Shown piece by piece: positions 54,997 to 63,136 of a stretch of DNA of 64,000 nucleotides. Numbering within the stretch: the first letter of the stretch is position 1; each line of letters opens with the position of its first letter. A program made the position numbers and the translations under genes. The notes below the pieces were generated by a model. The model was not told the origin of the DNA. It saw only the letters and a list, made by a program, of their open reading frames with translations, and searched no databases. This stretch comes from Alistipes putredinis DSM 17216 (GTDB lineage Bacteria; Bacteroidota; Bacteroidia; Bacteroidales; Rikenellaceae). The stretch lies in the NCBI RefSeq assembly GCF_000154465.1, contig NZ_DS499579.1, positions 1 to 64,000 on the forward strand, in the 5' to 3' direction.

Positions 54997-55032
54997 AACA
55001 CGGGTAATCTGAATTCAGATTGCCCGTGTTTT
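54997..55032. terminator. Bidirectional terminator
   Basis: AACACGGGTAATCTGAA pairs with TTCAGATTGCCCGTGTT (17 bp, one wobble), flanked by A and T runs. It lies between cysQ and the converging small membrane-protein gene. Confidence 0.85.
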
Positions 55033-55057
55033 CGGTTTGCGGAGAATTTGTCGCCGA

Positions 55058-55336
55058 TTATTTTTTTGCGGAGCCGTGTACTGCGGCTGCCGCTTCGGGG
55101 GTGCAGGCGGCGCAGTTGCCCGAGCATCCGGGCTCCGATGCGCAATCTTCGAGTCCCGTCATCTGTTCGCGGGTCTCCTGAACGGCGCATTTGATACCCA
55201 GTTTGCGCATGTTTTCGTTGGTGGAAATTTCGGAGTCGATGTGGTGTCCCTTGAAAATCAGGGTGAGCGACATGGCCAGGACGAAAAGTCCGACGGCCAG
55301 AATCGCCAAAAGAATTATGATTAACCAGGTTGGCAT
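55058..55336 (-). CDS. Small membrane protein with C-terminal cysteine cluster, 92 aa
   Basis: Not assigned a function. One N-terminal membrane helix (WLIIILLAILAVGLFVLAMSLTLIF) is followed by NMRKLGIKCAVQETREQM and a cysteine-rich tail CASEPGCSGNCAACTPE with the four cysteines spaced CxxxxxCxxxCxxC. The tail may bind metal or form disulfides. It diverges from trkA, with which it shares an interlocked promoter region. Confidence 0.65.
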   Translation of the reverse strand: MPTWLIIILLAILAVGLFVLAMSLTLIFKGHHIDSEISTNENMRKLGIKCAVQETREQMTGLEDCASEPGCSGNCAACTPEAAAAVHGSAKK

Positions 55337-55362
55337 GGTAACTGAAATTTAATAGTGGAAAT

Positions 55363-55393
55363 TTGGGTGTTCCGATGCAAATTTATACATTTG
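55363..55393 (+). promoter_or_regulatory. trkA promoter
   Basis: TTG (55363-55365), a 20-nt spacer, TACATTTG (55386-55393). Its -7 box abuts that of the opposite promoter. Confidence 0.75.
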
Positions 55394-55408
55394 TGTTATT
55401 AATTGCAA
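55378..55408 (-). promoter_or_regulatory. Promoter of the small membrane protein
   Basis: On the minus strand: TTG (55406-55408), a 20-nt spacer, TAAATTTG (55378-55385). It overlaps the trkA promoter. Confidence 0.7.
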
Positions 55409-55457
55409 AAATGCTGCCCGGAATGATCCGGGCGTATGCTGACAGAGTAAATCCGGT

Positions 55458-56798
55458 ATGAAAATCGTTATTGCGGGTGCGGGCGAAATGGGAAGCCATC
55501 TGGCGAAAATGCTCAGTGGCAACGGGCACGACATCACGGTCATAGACAGCGATCCGAAGCTGCTGGCCGATGTGGCCAGCCTGGCCGACGTGCTGACGGT
55601 CGAGGGCGACTCCACGACCTTTGCCGTGTTGCGGAAGGCTTCGGTGCGAAAGTGCGACCTGTTCATCGCTGTCAATCATGTCGAGAACGACAACGTGGTG
55701 GCAGCGGTGTTGGCCAAGCAGCTCGGGGCCAAGAAATCCATCGCCCGGATCGACAACAACGAATACCTGGAGCCCAATAACAAGGAGATTTTTATCAACA
55801 TGGGTATCGACTACCTGTTCTATCCGGAAAAGGTGGCGGCTCAGGAGGTGATCAATCTGTTGGGGCACACTTCGACGACGGAGTACGTCGATTTTTCGAG
55901 CGGACGGCTTTCGCTCGTGGTTTTCCGTCTTGATCCGACCTCGTCGCTCATCGGACGCGAACTTTCGGGTTTCAAGGACGATGCGGCGCAGCTCAGCTAT
56001 CGGACGGTGGCGATCGCTCGCGGCGGTCAGACCATCATCGCCCGGCAGGATGAAATATTTATGGAGGGCGACATGGTGTATGTCATCGCCCGGCAGGATG
56101 CCGTGAAGGAGGTGATGGAGTTCTCGGGGCATTCCAACGTGGAGATCAACAACATGATGATCCTCGGCGGTTCGCGCATCGGCATACGCATTGCGACCGA
56201 ATTGCAGGACGAGGTCAATATCAAGTTGATCGACTACAATGCCGAGAAGGCCTATCGGTTGGCCGAATTGTTGGACAAAACTTTGATTATCAATGAGGAT
56301 GGCCGCCATATCGAAGCGATGCTCGAGGAGGGGCTGGCCAATATGGACGCTTTTATCGCGGTGACGGGGCGCAGCGAAACCAATATTCTGGCGGCGATGC
56401 TCGCCAAACGCATGGGCGTCAAGAAGGTGATCGCCGAGATCGAGAACCTCGATTATATCAATCTGGCCGAGAGTATCGGTATCGATACGATCATCAACAA
56501 GAAACTGGTTACGGCGTCGAACATCTTCCGCTTCACGATGTCAACCGACGTGCAGGCGATCAAGTGTCTGACGGGCAGCGAGGCCGAGGTGCTGGAGTTC
56601 ATCGTCAAGCCCAACGCCCCGGCGACGAAGGCTCCGATCAAGGAGTTGAAGCTGCCGCAGGATACGATTATCGGCGGCGTGGTGCGCGGCGACAAGGTTT
56701 TCATCGCCGTGGGAAACATGGAGTTGAGCGCCTACGATCGCGTGGTGGTTTTCGCTATGCCGGCGTCGATCTCCAAAATTGGATATTTCTTTAATTAA
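55458..56798 (+). CDS. trkA: Trk system potassium uptake protein TrkA
   Basis: 446 residues with two RCK units. Each has a Rossmann NAD-binding domain (MKIVIAGAGEMGSHLAKML at the start, NMMILGGSRIGIRIATELQ near 233) and a TrkA_C domain (GRELSGFKDDAAQ and APIKELKLPQDTIIGGVV). TrkA is the cytosolic gating subunit of the TrkH/KtrB potassium channel. In many Bacteroidetes trkH follows directly, but here the next gene is a GH3-family protein, so the membrane partner is encoded elsewhere. Confidence 0.95.
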   Translation: MKIVIAGAGEMGSHLAKMLSGNGHDITVIDSDPKLLADVASLADVLTVEGDSTTFAVLRKASVRKCDLFIAVNHVENDNVVAAVLAKQLGAKKSIARIDNNEYLEPNNKEIFINMGIDYLFYPEKVAAQEVINLLGHTSTTEYVDFSSGRLSLVVFRLDPTSSLIGRELSGFKDDAAQLSYRTVAIARGGQTIIARQDEIFMEGDMVYVIARQDAVKEVMEFSGHSNVEINNMMILGGSRIGIRIATELQDEVNIKLIDYNAEKAYRLAELLDKTLIINEDGRHIEAMLEEGLANMDAFIAVTGRSETNILAAMLAKRMGVKKVIAEIENLDYINLAESIGIDTIINKKLVTASNIFRFTMSTDVQAIKCLTGSEAEVLEFIVKPNAPATKAPIKELKLPQDTIIGGVVRGDKVFIAVGNMELSAYDRVVVFAMPASISKIGYFFN

Positions 56799-56820
56799 CG
56801 ATAAGGAGGAGCAGCGCAGG

Positions 56821-58284
56821 ATGTCGATTCGGAACAGTTTGTTACGTACCTATTTCGCCCGCCGGATGAAGGCGATAGATCGTTTTCGGCGACATCCGGA
56901 CCAAGTGCAGGCCGAGATGTTCCGACAGCTCATTGCGCGGGGGGCCGATACGGAGTTCGGTCGTCGGCACGGTGTTGCCAAGCATCTTACGCCCGAGGCG
57001 TTCGCCGCACGGGTCGGAGTGCAGGACTACGAGAGTTTCAAGCCTTATATCGAGCGGATGCTGGCCGGAGAGAAGAATGTCGCAGCCCCGGGGCGGGTGA
57101 CGCTTTTCGCCCGTTCGTCGGGAACTACGTCCGACCGCAGCAAGTTCATTCCCGTCACGCGGGAGTCCGTGTGGTGGAATCATACGCTCGGTATGCGGGA
57201 CGTGGCGGCGGTGTATGCTTCGGCCAAGCCGCAGACGAAGATCTTCGACGGCAAGACGCTGACGCTCGGCGGTTCGTATGTCCGGGAGAACGGAGCTCTC
57301 ATCGGGGATCTGTCGGCTGTGCTGATCAGTCAGACTCCGTTCTGGAGCGGTTGGTTCCGGGCGCCGAAGATGGAGACGGCTCTGATTCCGGATTTCGACC
57401 GGAAGATAGAGGGGATCTGCCGGGAGTGTACCCGGGAGAAGATCACGGCCTTTGCCGGCGTGCCTTCGTGGAACCTGGTGCTGATGCGCCGGGTGTTGGA
57501 ATATACGGGCAAGAGCAACCTGCTCGAAGTGTGGCCCGATCTGGAATTTTTTGCGCACGGGGGCGTGGCGTTTACGCCCTACCGCAAGTCGTTCGCCAAG
57601 CTGATCCCGTCGGAGGGGATGACCTATCTGGAAACATACAACGCTTCGGAGGGTTTTTTCGCGCTGGCCGACGATCTGACGCGGGACGATATGCTGCTGA
57701 TGCTCGATTACGGGACTTATTACGAATTTCGCAGCGGCGAGCAGATCGTGCCGCTCGAAGGCGTTCGGGTCGGAGAAGTTTATGCAATGATCGTGACCTC
57801 GATCAACGGGTTGTGGCGTTATGAGATCGGCGATACGGTGGAGTTTACCTCGACGAATCCCTACCGCATCCGTTTCGCGGGCCGCACGCGTCAGTTCATC
57901 AACGCCTTCGGCGAGGAGCTGATCGTGGATAACGCCGAGCGGGCGCTCGCGGCGGCCTGCGAGCAAACCGGTGCGGTGGTCGAAGAGTACTCCGTGGCGC
58001 CCTGTTTCATGGGGCTGAATACCCGGGGAGCGCACGAATGGGTGCTGGAGTTTTCGGAGCGGCCCGATACGCCGGAGCATTTTGCCGAAGTGCTGGACCG
58101 GGAGCTTCGCAGCGTCAATTCGGATTACGACGCCAAGCGTCAGACGGCGCTCGATCCGCCCCGCATCCATGCCGTGCCGCCGGGAACGACGCTGCGCTGG
58201 TTGCAGAAGACGGGCAAGAACAAGCTGCCCCGTATGCGCAACGACCGTACGGTTGTGGAACAGTTACTGAAGATTGAACAATAA
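56821..58284 (+). CDS. GH3 auxin-responsive-promoter family protein (acyl-adenylating)
   Basis: 487 residues from the ATG at 56821; the frame is open a little upstream but overlaps trkA. Homologous to plant GH3 acyl-acid-amido synthetases, which adenylate a carboxylic acid and join it to an amino acid. The ATP-binding motif FARSSGTTSDRSKFIPVT is near residue 100. TYNASEGFFA is near 280 and the LWRYEIGDTVEF segment near 335. The C-terminal domain has GRTRQFINAFGEELIVDNAE. Bacterial members are common in Bacteroidetes with no proven substrate. It follows trkA by 22 bases and may be co-transcribed. Confidence 0.88.
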   Translation: MSIRNSLLRTYFARRMKAIDRFRRHPDQVQAEMFRQLIARGADTEFGRRHGVAKHLTPEAFAARVGVQDYESFKPYIERMLAGEKNVAAPGRVTLFARSSGTTSDRSKFIPVTRESVWWNHTLGMRDVAAVYASAKPQTKIFDGKTLTLGGSYVRENGALIGDLSAVLISQTPFWSGWFRAPKMETALIPDFDRKIEGICRECTREKITAFAGVPSWNLVLMRRVLEYTGKSNLLEVWPDLEFFAHGGVAFTPYRKSFAKLIPSEGMTYLETYNASEGFFALADDLTRDDMLLMLDYGTYYEFRSGEQIVPLEGVRVGEVYAMIVTSINGLWRYEIGDTVEFTSTNPYRIRFAGRTRQFINAFGEELIVDNAERALAAACEQTGAVVEEYSVAPCFMGLNTRGAHEWVLEFSERPDTPEHFAEVLDRELRSVNSDYDAKRQTALDPPRIHAVPPGTTLRWLQKTGKNKLPRMRNDRTVVEQLLKIEQ

Positions 58285-58444
58285 ATAACGCGATGACACG
58301 CGTCGCTTTGCCGGGGGCCGGGGATTGCGGCGGGAGACGGTTTTCTGCCGTGCCGCCGCAGACGGTGGACTTGCCGGACGACGGGACCGGGAGGGGCCCC
58401 GCCGTGCGGCGTGAAGTGCGTGACGTAGCCAAAACATCCGATTT

Positions 58445-59071
58445 ATGTACATTGCGATAGCCGGAAATATCGGCAGCGGCAAAACCACGCTGACCGAGAT
58501 GCTGACCGAGCGCTACGGCGCCAAGGCCTATTACGAGCAGAGCGACAATCCCTACATCGGGGATTTCTACAACGATATGAATCGTTGGTCGTTCAACCTG
58601 CAAATGTATTTTCTGGGCAGCCGCATTCAGCAGACGATGGATATTCTGCGCAGCGGTCCGGTCGATATTTTTCAGGATCGGACGGTGTACGAGGATGCCT
58701 ATATTTTCGCCGACAACCTGCATCGCATGGGGCTGATGTCGGGCCGGGACTTCGATACTTATATGAGTATCTTCGGGTTGATTACCAACCTGGTGCCCCG
58801 GCCGGATCTGTTGATTTACCTCAAGGCCAGCGTGCCGACGCTCATTTCGCAGATCCGCCGCCGGGGTCGCGCCTACGAAATGAACATCGACGAACAGTAC
58901 CTGCGGCGGCTCAACGACCGTTACGACGACTGGATCGAAAATATCTACCGGGGCGAAGTGCTCGTGATCGATAAGGATCGTGAGGATTTCGTCGCGGATG
59001 CTGCGGTGATGGAGAAGATCTGCGCTCGTCTCGACCGGAAGCGGGAGGAGCTCGAAACCGCTAAAAAATAG
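58445..59071 (+). CDS. Deoxynucleoside kinase (deoxyadenosine/deoxyguanosine kinase type)
   Basis: 208 residues: P-loop IAGNIGSGKTTLTEML, the DRTVYEDAYIFADNLH motif with the DRS-like Glu-Asp, and the lid RRRGRAYEMNIDEQYLRRLN. It salvages deoxynucleosides to monophosphates. Usual length for the family. It starts 160 bases after the GH3-like gene and is followed after 5 bases by an rRNA methyltransferase gene. Confidence 0.92.
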   Translation: MYIAIAGNIGSGKTTLTEMLTERYGAKAYYEQSDNPYIGDFYNDMNRWSFNLQMYFLGSRIQQTMDILRSGPVDIFQDRTVYEDAYIFADNLHRMGLMSGRDFDTYMSIFGLITNLVPRPDLLIYLKASVPTLISQIRRRGRAYEMNIDEQYLRRLNDRYDDWIENIYRGEVLVIDKDREDFVADAAVMEKICARLDRKREELETAKK

Positions 59072-59076
59072 TCCCT

Positions 59077-60435
59077 ATGTTGCCGGAATCTTTCACGCGG
59101 CGGGTTATGGCCGAACTGGGACCGGAGGAGGGGCGTGCGCTGTGTGAGGCGCTCGAAGGCCCGGCGCCGACATCCGTCCGTCTGCATCCGCAGCGCCCCT
59201 GCCGCTGGAGCGGAGCCGAGGCGGTTCCCTGGTCGCCGGCAGGACGTTACCTGACGGAGCGGCCTTCGTTTACGCTCGATCCGGCTTTCCATGCCGGGGC
59301 TTATTACGTGCAGGAGGCTTCGTCGCAGTTCCTGGCTCACGTGCTGGCCGGGGAGGAGGTCGCCGGAAAACGGATTCTGGACCTTTGCGCCGCGCCGGGG
59401 GGAAAGACGACGCTCTATGCGTCGCTCGCGGGTAGCGACGGGTTGGTAGTGGCGAATGAAGTCAATCGCCAGCGGGCGGCTGTTCTGGCGGATAACGTCC
59501 GCAAGTGGGGGCTGGGAAACGTGGCGGTGACGGTGAACGAGCCGGCACAGATCGCGGTGCTCGAAGGGTGGTTCGACATCGTGGCGGTGGATGCCCCCTG
59601 TTCCGGCGAGGGGATGTTTCGCAAAATACCCGAGGCACGGGACGAGTGGAGCGAGAACAATGTGAAAATATGTGCCGTCCGGCAGGCGGAGATTCTGCGC
59701 GAAGCGTGGAAGACGTTGCGTCCCGGCGGATTGCTGATATACAGTACCTGCACGTTCAATCGACTGGAAAACGAAGGGTCGCTGGAGGGATTGCTGGCCG
59801 AAGCGGGTGAAGAGATCGTCGAATCGACCGCTTTCGATTGCCCGCCGGCGTGGGGTGTGGTTTGCGGTCGGGTCGGTCCTTTCCGGACGTTCCGTTTCTA
59901 TCCGCACCGGACCCGGGGCGAGGGATTTTTTGCGGCGGTGGCCCGTAAGGTGTCCGATGGCGGAAGCCGTGTCCGTGTGCCCAAGTCCCGCCGAACGATT
60001 TTCGCGCCCGCCGGACGCAGGGAGTGTGCGGAACTGTCCCGTTGGGTCGCCGAACCCGAGCGGATGCGCTTTGCGGCGGTGGCGGATGTCTATTATGCGT
60101 ATTACGAATCGCAGTACGAGGCGGTGAAAATGCTGGCCGAATCGCTGCGCGTGATCGCCTCGGGCGTTGCGATGGGGCAGATCTTCAAGGAGCGGCTCAA
60201 GCCCGATCATGCGCTGGCGATGTTTTGCGGATTGGATCGCGGAGCGGTGCCTGTTGCCGAGTTGTCCGAAGAGGAGGCGCTGCGGTTTCTGCGCAAGCAG
60301 GAGGCGGAGGCTGCGGCTTTCGCCGAGGGGATGAATCTGGTGACGCACGGGGGAGCGGCCCTGGGTTTCGCCAAGCGGATTCAGAACCGGGTAAACAATA
60401 TGTATCCCAACTCGTTGCGGATATTCAACCTGTAA
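59077..60435 (+). CDS. RNA (cytosine-C5)-methyltransferase, RsmF/NOP2 family
   Basis: 452 residues. The SAM-binding LDLCAAPGGKTTLYA is near residue 105. The two cysteine motifs VDAPCSGEGMFRK and YSTCTFNRLENEG are those that carry the catalytic and release cysteines of m5C methyltransferases. The C-terminal part (about 290-452) resembles the RsmF PUA-like extension (ASGVAMGQIFKERLKPDHAL). The likely target is a cytosine of 16S rRNA, by analogy with E. coli RsmF (C1407). Starts 5 bases after the kinase gene. Confidence 0.9.
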   Translation: MLPESFTRRVMAELGPEEGRALCEALEGPAPTSVRLHPQRPCRWSGAEAVPWSPAGRYLTERPSFTLDPAFHAGAYYVQEASSQFLAHVLAGEEVAGKRILDLCAAPGGKTTLYASLAGSDGLVVANEVNRQRAAVLADNVRKWGLGNVAVTVNEPAQIAVLEGWFDIVAVDAPCSGEGMFRKIPEARDEWSENNVKICAVRQAEILREAWKTLRPGGLLIYSTCTFNRLENEGSLEGLLAEAGEEIVESTAFDCPPAWGVVCGRVGPFRTFRFYPHRTRGEGFFAAVARKVSDGGSRVRVPKSRRTIFAPAGRRECAELSRWVAEPERMRFAAVADVYYAYYESQYEAVKMLAESLRVIASGVAMGQIFKERLKPDHALAMFCGLDRGAVPVAELSEEEALRFLRKQEAEAAAFAEGMNLVTHGGAALGFAKRIQNRVNNMYPNSLRIFNL

Positions 60436-60446
60436 TTGTACATGTT

Positions 60447-61055
60447 ATGGCCAAGAAACTATTCTATTCGATGGGCGAGGTGTCGGAGATGTTCGACGTC
60501 AATGCTTCGCTGATCCGTTTTTGGGAGACGAAATTCGATATCCTGCGCCCGCAGAAGAACAAGAAGGGCAACCGTCTTTTTTCTCCGGCCGATGTCGAAA
60601 ACCTGAAATTGATCTATCATCTGGTCAAGGAGCGGGGAATGACCCTCGACGGAGCTGCCCGTTGTCTGAAACAGAATAAAGGAACCATTTCGCGCGATGC
60701 GGAGCTGCTCGAACGTCTTCAGCGTGTCCGGGCCCTGCTCGAAGAGGTGCGGGCCGAACTCAAGGAGAGTGCGGAGGACCGGGTGGTTGTCGCGGAAAAT
60801 GGGGCTGGAGAGGCGGCCGAAGTATCGGCGCTCCCGGTTCGTACCCGGAAGAAGCCTGCCGCGCAGGAGTTGGCGGACGATGCCGGAGGGGATGGAGCGG
60901 AGAGTAAAGGACCCGTGCAGGTGATCGAACCAGGTCCCCGGAGCGAAAAGCCGGCGCCGAAACGTTCGGCGGCGCGTCAGCCCCGGCGCAAGAAGGAGAA
61001 AGAGGAGGCGGAGAGCAAGGAGTTGTTCGCCTTCTATGAACAGTCGTTGTTTTAG
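60447..61055 (+). CDS. MerR-family transcriptional regulator with charged tail
   Basis: 202 residues from the ATG at 60447. Residues 1-70 are a MerR-type winged helix-turn-helix: YSMGEVSEMFDVNASLIRFW, then KKGNRLFSPADVENLKLIY. A short coiled-coil follows to about 110. The rest is a Lys/Arg/Glu-rich, probably disordered tail ending in KELFAFYEQSLF. No ligand-binding domain is present. It lies 11 bases after the methyltransferase gene, likely the last of that operon. Confidence 0.85.
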   Translation: MAKKLFYSMGEVSEMFDVNASLIRFWETKFDILRPQKNKKGNRLFSPADVENLKLIYHLVKERGMTLDGAARCLKQNKGTISRDAELLERLQRVRALLEEVRAELKESAEDRVVVAENGAGEAAEVSALPVRTRKKPAAQELADDAGGDGAESKGPVQVIEPGPRSEKPAPKRSAARQPRRKKEKEEAESKELFAFYEQSLF

Positions 61056-61337
61056 ACGGACGTTTTGAAATACGGCAGGCGGGTACATTTTGCTTTCGCC
61101 TCCGATTCGGAGGGGGCGGTGACGTTGCGGACCGCTACGGCGATAGGCCCGACCGGGTATGCGAACGAACCCGATACTTCGGTATATCTTTTGGGGCGCG
61201 TAGCGCCGCAAGTCCCTTCGAGGTGAGGATTTCGGGGTGGGGCAGCATTATGGATGGGAGCACAGGCCGCGAACAAGCGACCGTCGGATATGGTACGTTG
61301 AAAATATAATTGCCTTTTCAAATAATGTAGTAGGATT

Positions 61338-62138
61338 ATGAAAATCAGAGATATTGCCGAAGTGATCGAACGATATGCTCCGCTCCGTTTGCAGGAGTCG
61401 TACGACAATGCCGGTCTTATCGTGGGACGGCCCGAGGACGAAGTGCATCAGGCGCTGCTGGCCGTCGATGTGACCGAGGAGGTGTTGGACGAGGCGGAGC
61501 AGACGGGGTGCGATCTGATAGTCACGCACCATCCGATCGTTTTCCATGCCCTCAAGCGGTTCAATTCGGCCTCTTATGTGGAGCGGTGCGTCGAGCGGGC
61601 GATCCGCCGGGGAATAGCGCTCTACGCCTGTCATACCAACCTGGACAGTGCGCCGGGCGGCATGAGTTGGCGGTTGGCGGAGATGCTCGGCGTGGAAGAG
61701 TTACGGGTGCTGCAACCGACCGATCCTGCGGACGGGCGGGTTGGCTTCGGGGTGGTGGGCGAACTGCCGCAGTCCATGTCGGTGCGGGATTTTATGCACC
61801 GTATCCAGGAGCGTCTGTCGGTACAGGTGATCCGCCATTCCGAGCTGGTCAGGGAGCAGGTGCGGCGGGTGGCCGTATGTACCGGAGCGGGAGCTTCGCT
61901 GCTCGGCGAAGCGCGTCGTGCGCAGGCCGATGTGTATGTCACTTCGGACCTTAAATACAATGATTTCATGACCCCCGACGGAGCCTTCGTGGTGGCCGAT
62001 ATCGGCCATTTCGAGAGCGAATATTGCGCAATCGACATTTTGTTTGATATTTTATCGAAAAATTTATTTACCTTTGCGGTTCGCAAGAGTGTAAATTCAC
62101 GTAATCCGATCGGTTACATAGTTCCGTCTAAACAATAA
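61338..62138 (+). CDS. Nif3-like dinuclear metal-centre protein
   Basis: 266 residues, the short Nif3/YbgI form without the inserted middle domain. Metal-ligand motifs are IVTHHPIVFHALKRF near residue 64, CHTNLDSAPGG near 98, and DIGHFESEYCAI near the C terminus. Hexameric proteins of this family bind two metals; a GTP-cyclohydrolase-like activity has been claimed for some, but the cellular role is unclear. It precedes a zinc-ribbon coiled-coil gene by 9 bases, a pairing conserved in many bacteria. Confidence 0.9.
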   Translation: MKIRDIAEVIERYAPLRLQESYDNAGLIVGRPEDEVHQALLAVDVTEEVLDEAEQTGCDLIVTHHPIVFHALKRFNSASYVERCVERAIRRGIALYACHTNLDSAPGGMSWRLAEMLGVEELRVLQPTDPADGRVGFGVVGELPQSMSVRDFMHRIQERLSVQVIRHSELVREQVRRVAVCTGAGASLLGEARRAQADVYVTSDLKYNDFMTPDGAFVVADIGHFESEYCAIDILFDILSKNLFTFAVRKSVNSRNPIGYIVPSKQ

Positions 62139-62147
62139 AAACACGAT

Positions 62148-62906
62148 ATGGCAACACAGAAAAAGACAGCTGAAGTTGATTATTCGATGCAGGAGAAAAT
62201 CCTGGCCCTCTACGATCTCCAGAAGATCGACAGCCAGATCGATTCGATCAACAAGGTGAAGGGTGAGCTGCCGCTCGAGGTGCAGGATCTCGACGACGAA
62301 TTGGCCGGTTTGAAGGCGCGTGTCGAGAATATCAATGCCGAAATCGAGGAGCTCAATGCTCTCTCCAAGCAGCGTAAGCGCGAGGTGGATCAGGCCAAGA
62401 TACTCATCGGCAATTACAAGGAGCAGCAGAACAACGTCCGGAACAACCGCGAGTTCGATGCGATTAGTAAGGAGATCGAGTATCAGGAGTTGGAAATCGA
62501 GCTGGCCGAAAAGCGTCTGAAAGAGTATGCTGCCGGAATCAAGGTCAAAAAGGCGCAGGTCGAGGAGACCGAGGCCCTGATGACGGAGCGCCGAAAGGAC
62601 CTCGAAGCCAAGCAGACCGAATTGCAGAGCATCGAAGCGGAAACGGCCTCGCAGGTGGCGGAATTTACGGCTCAGGCGGCTAAAGCGCAGGCCAAGATCG
62701 ACAAGCGGTTGCTGGAGGCTTACCAGCGGATCCGTCATAACGTGCGCAACGGACTTGCCGTGGTGACGGTGCGGCGCGATGCGTGCGGCGGCTGTTTCAA
62801 CCGCATTCCGCCCCAGCGCCAGATGGAGATCCGTCAGGGCAAGAAGATCATCATTTGCGAATACTGCGGTCGTATTCTGGTGGCCGATCCCGAAGAGCAG
62901 CAATAG
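62148..62906 (+). CDS. Coiled-coil protein with C4 zinc ribbon
   Basis: 252 residues. Residues about 15-180 form a long antiparallel coiled coil (Glu/Lys/Leu-rich heptads). Residues about 200-245 are a C4 zinc ribbon: CGGCFNRIPPQRQMEIRQGK, then ICEYCGRIL. It is of the CT398/HP0958 type, proposed to bind RNA or protein partners; the function is not settled. It follows the Nif3-like gene directly. Confidence 0.85.
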   Translation: MATQKKTAEVDYSMQEKILALYDLQKIDSQIDSINKVKGELPLEVQDLDDELAGLKARVENINAEIEELNALSKQRKREVDQAKILIGNYKEQQNNVRNNREFDAISKEIEYQELEIELAEKRLKEYAAGIKVKKAQVEETEALMTERRKDLEAKQTELQSIEAETASQVAEFTAQAAKAQAKIDKRLLEAYQRIRHNVRNGLAVVTVRRDACGGCFNRIPPQRQMEIRQGKKIIICEYCGRILVADPEEQQ

Positions 62907-62932
62907 CAAGCGTTTGGGGTTGAACGATTTGT

Positions 62933-62961
62933 AGCCCGACCTTCCCACGGAAGGTCGGGCT
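62933..62961. terminator. Terminator of the Nif3/zinc-ribbon operon
   Basis: AGCCCGACCTTCC (62933-62945), loop CAC, GGAAGGTCGGGCT (62949-62961): a 13-bp perfect stem. Confidence 0.8.
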
Positions 62962-63076
62962 GTATTCGTTGAGTCGAAACGGGGACGGCCTCTTTTCCGA
63001 ATGAGGATTTCGAAACCCCGATTGCTTTTTTTCGATACGATCGTTGCGTTCGGATGAAACTTTTGCCGCGAAATCG

Positions 63077-63105
63077 TTGTTTTTTCCAAATAATAATTAA
63101 TTTTG
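63077..63105 (+). promoter_or_regulatory. nadE promoter
   Basis: TTG (63077-63079), an 18-nt spacer, TAATTTTG (63098-63105), 31 bases before the start codon. Confidence 0.65.
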
Positions 63106-63136
63106 CGATGATGTAACTTTTTGAAATACCCGATAG

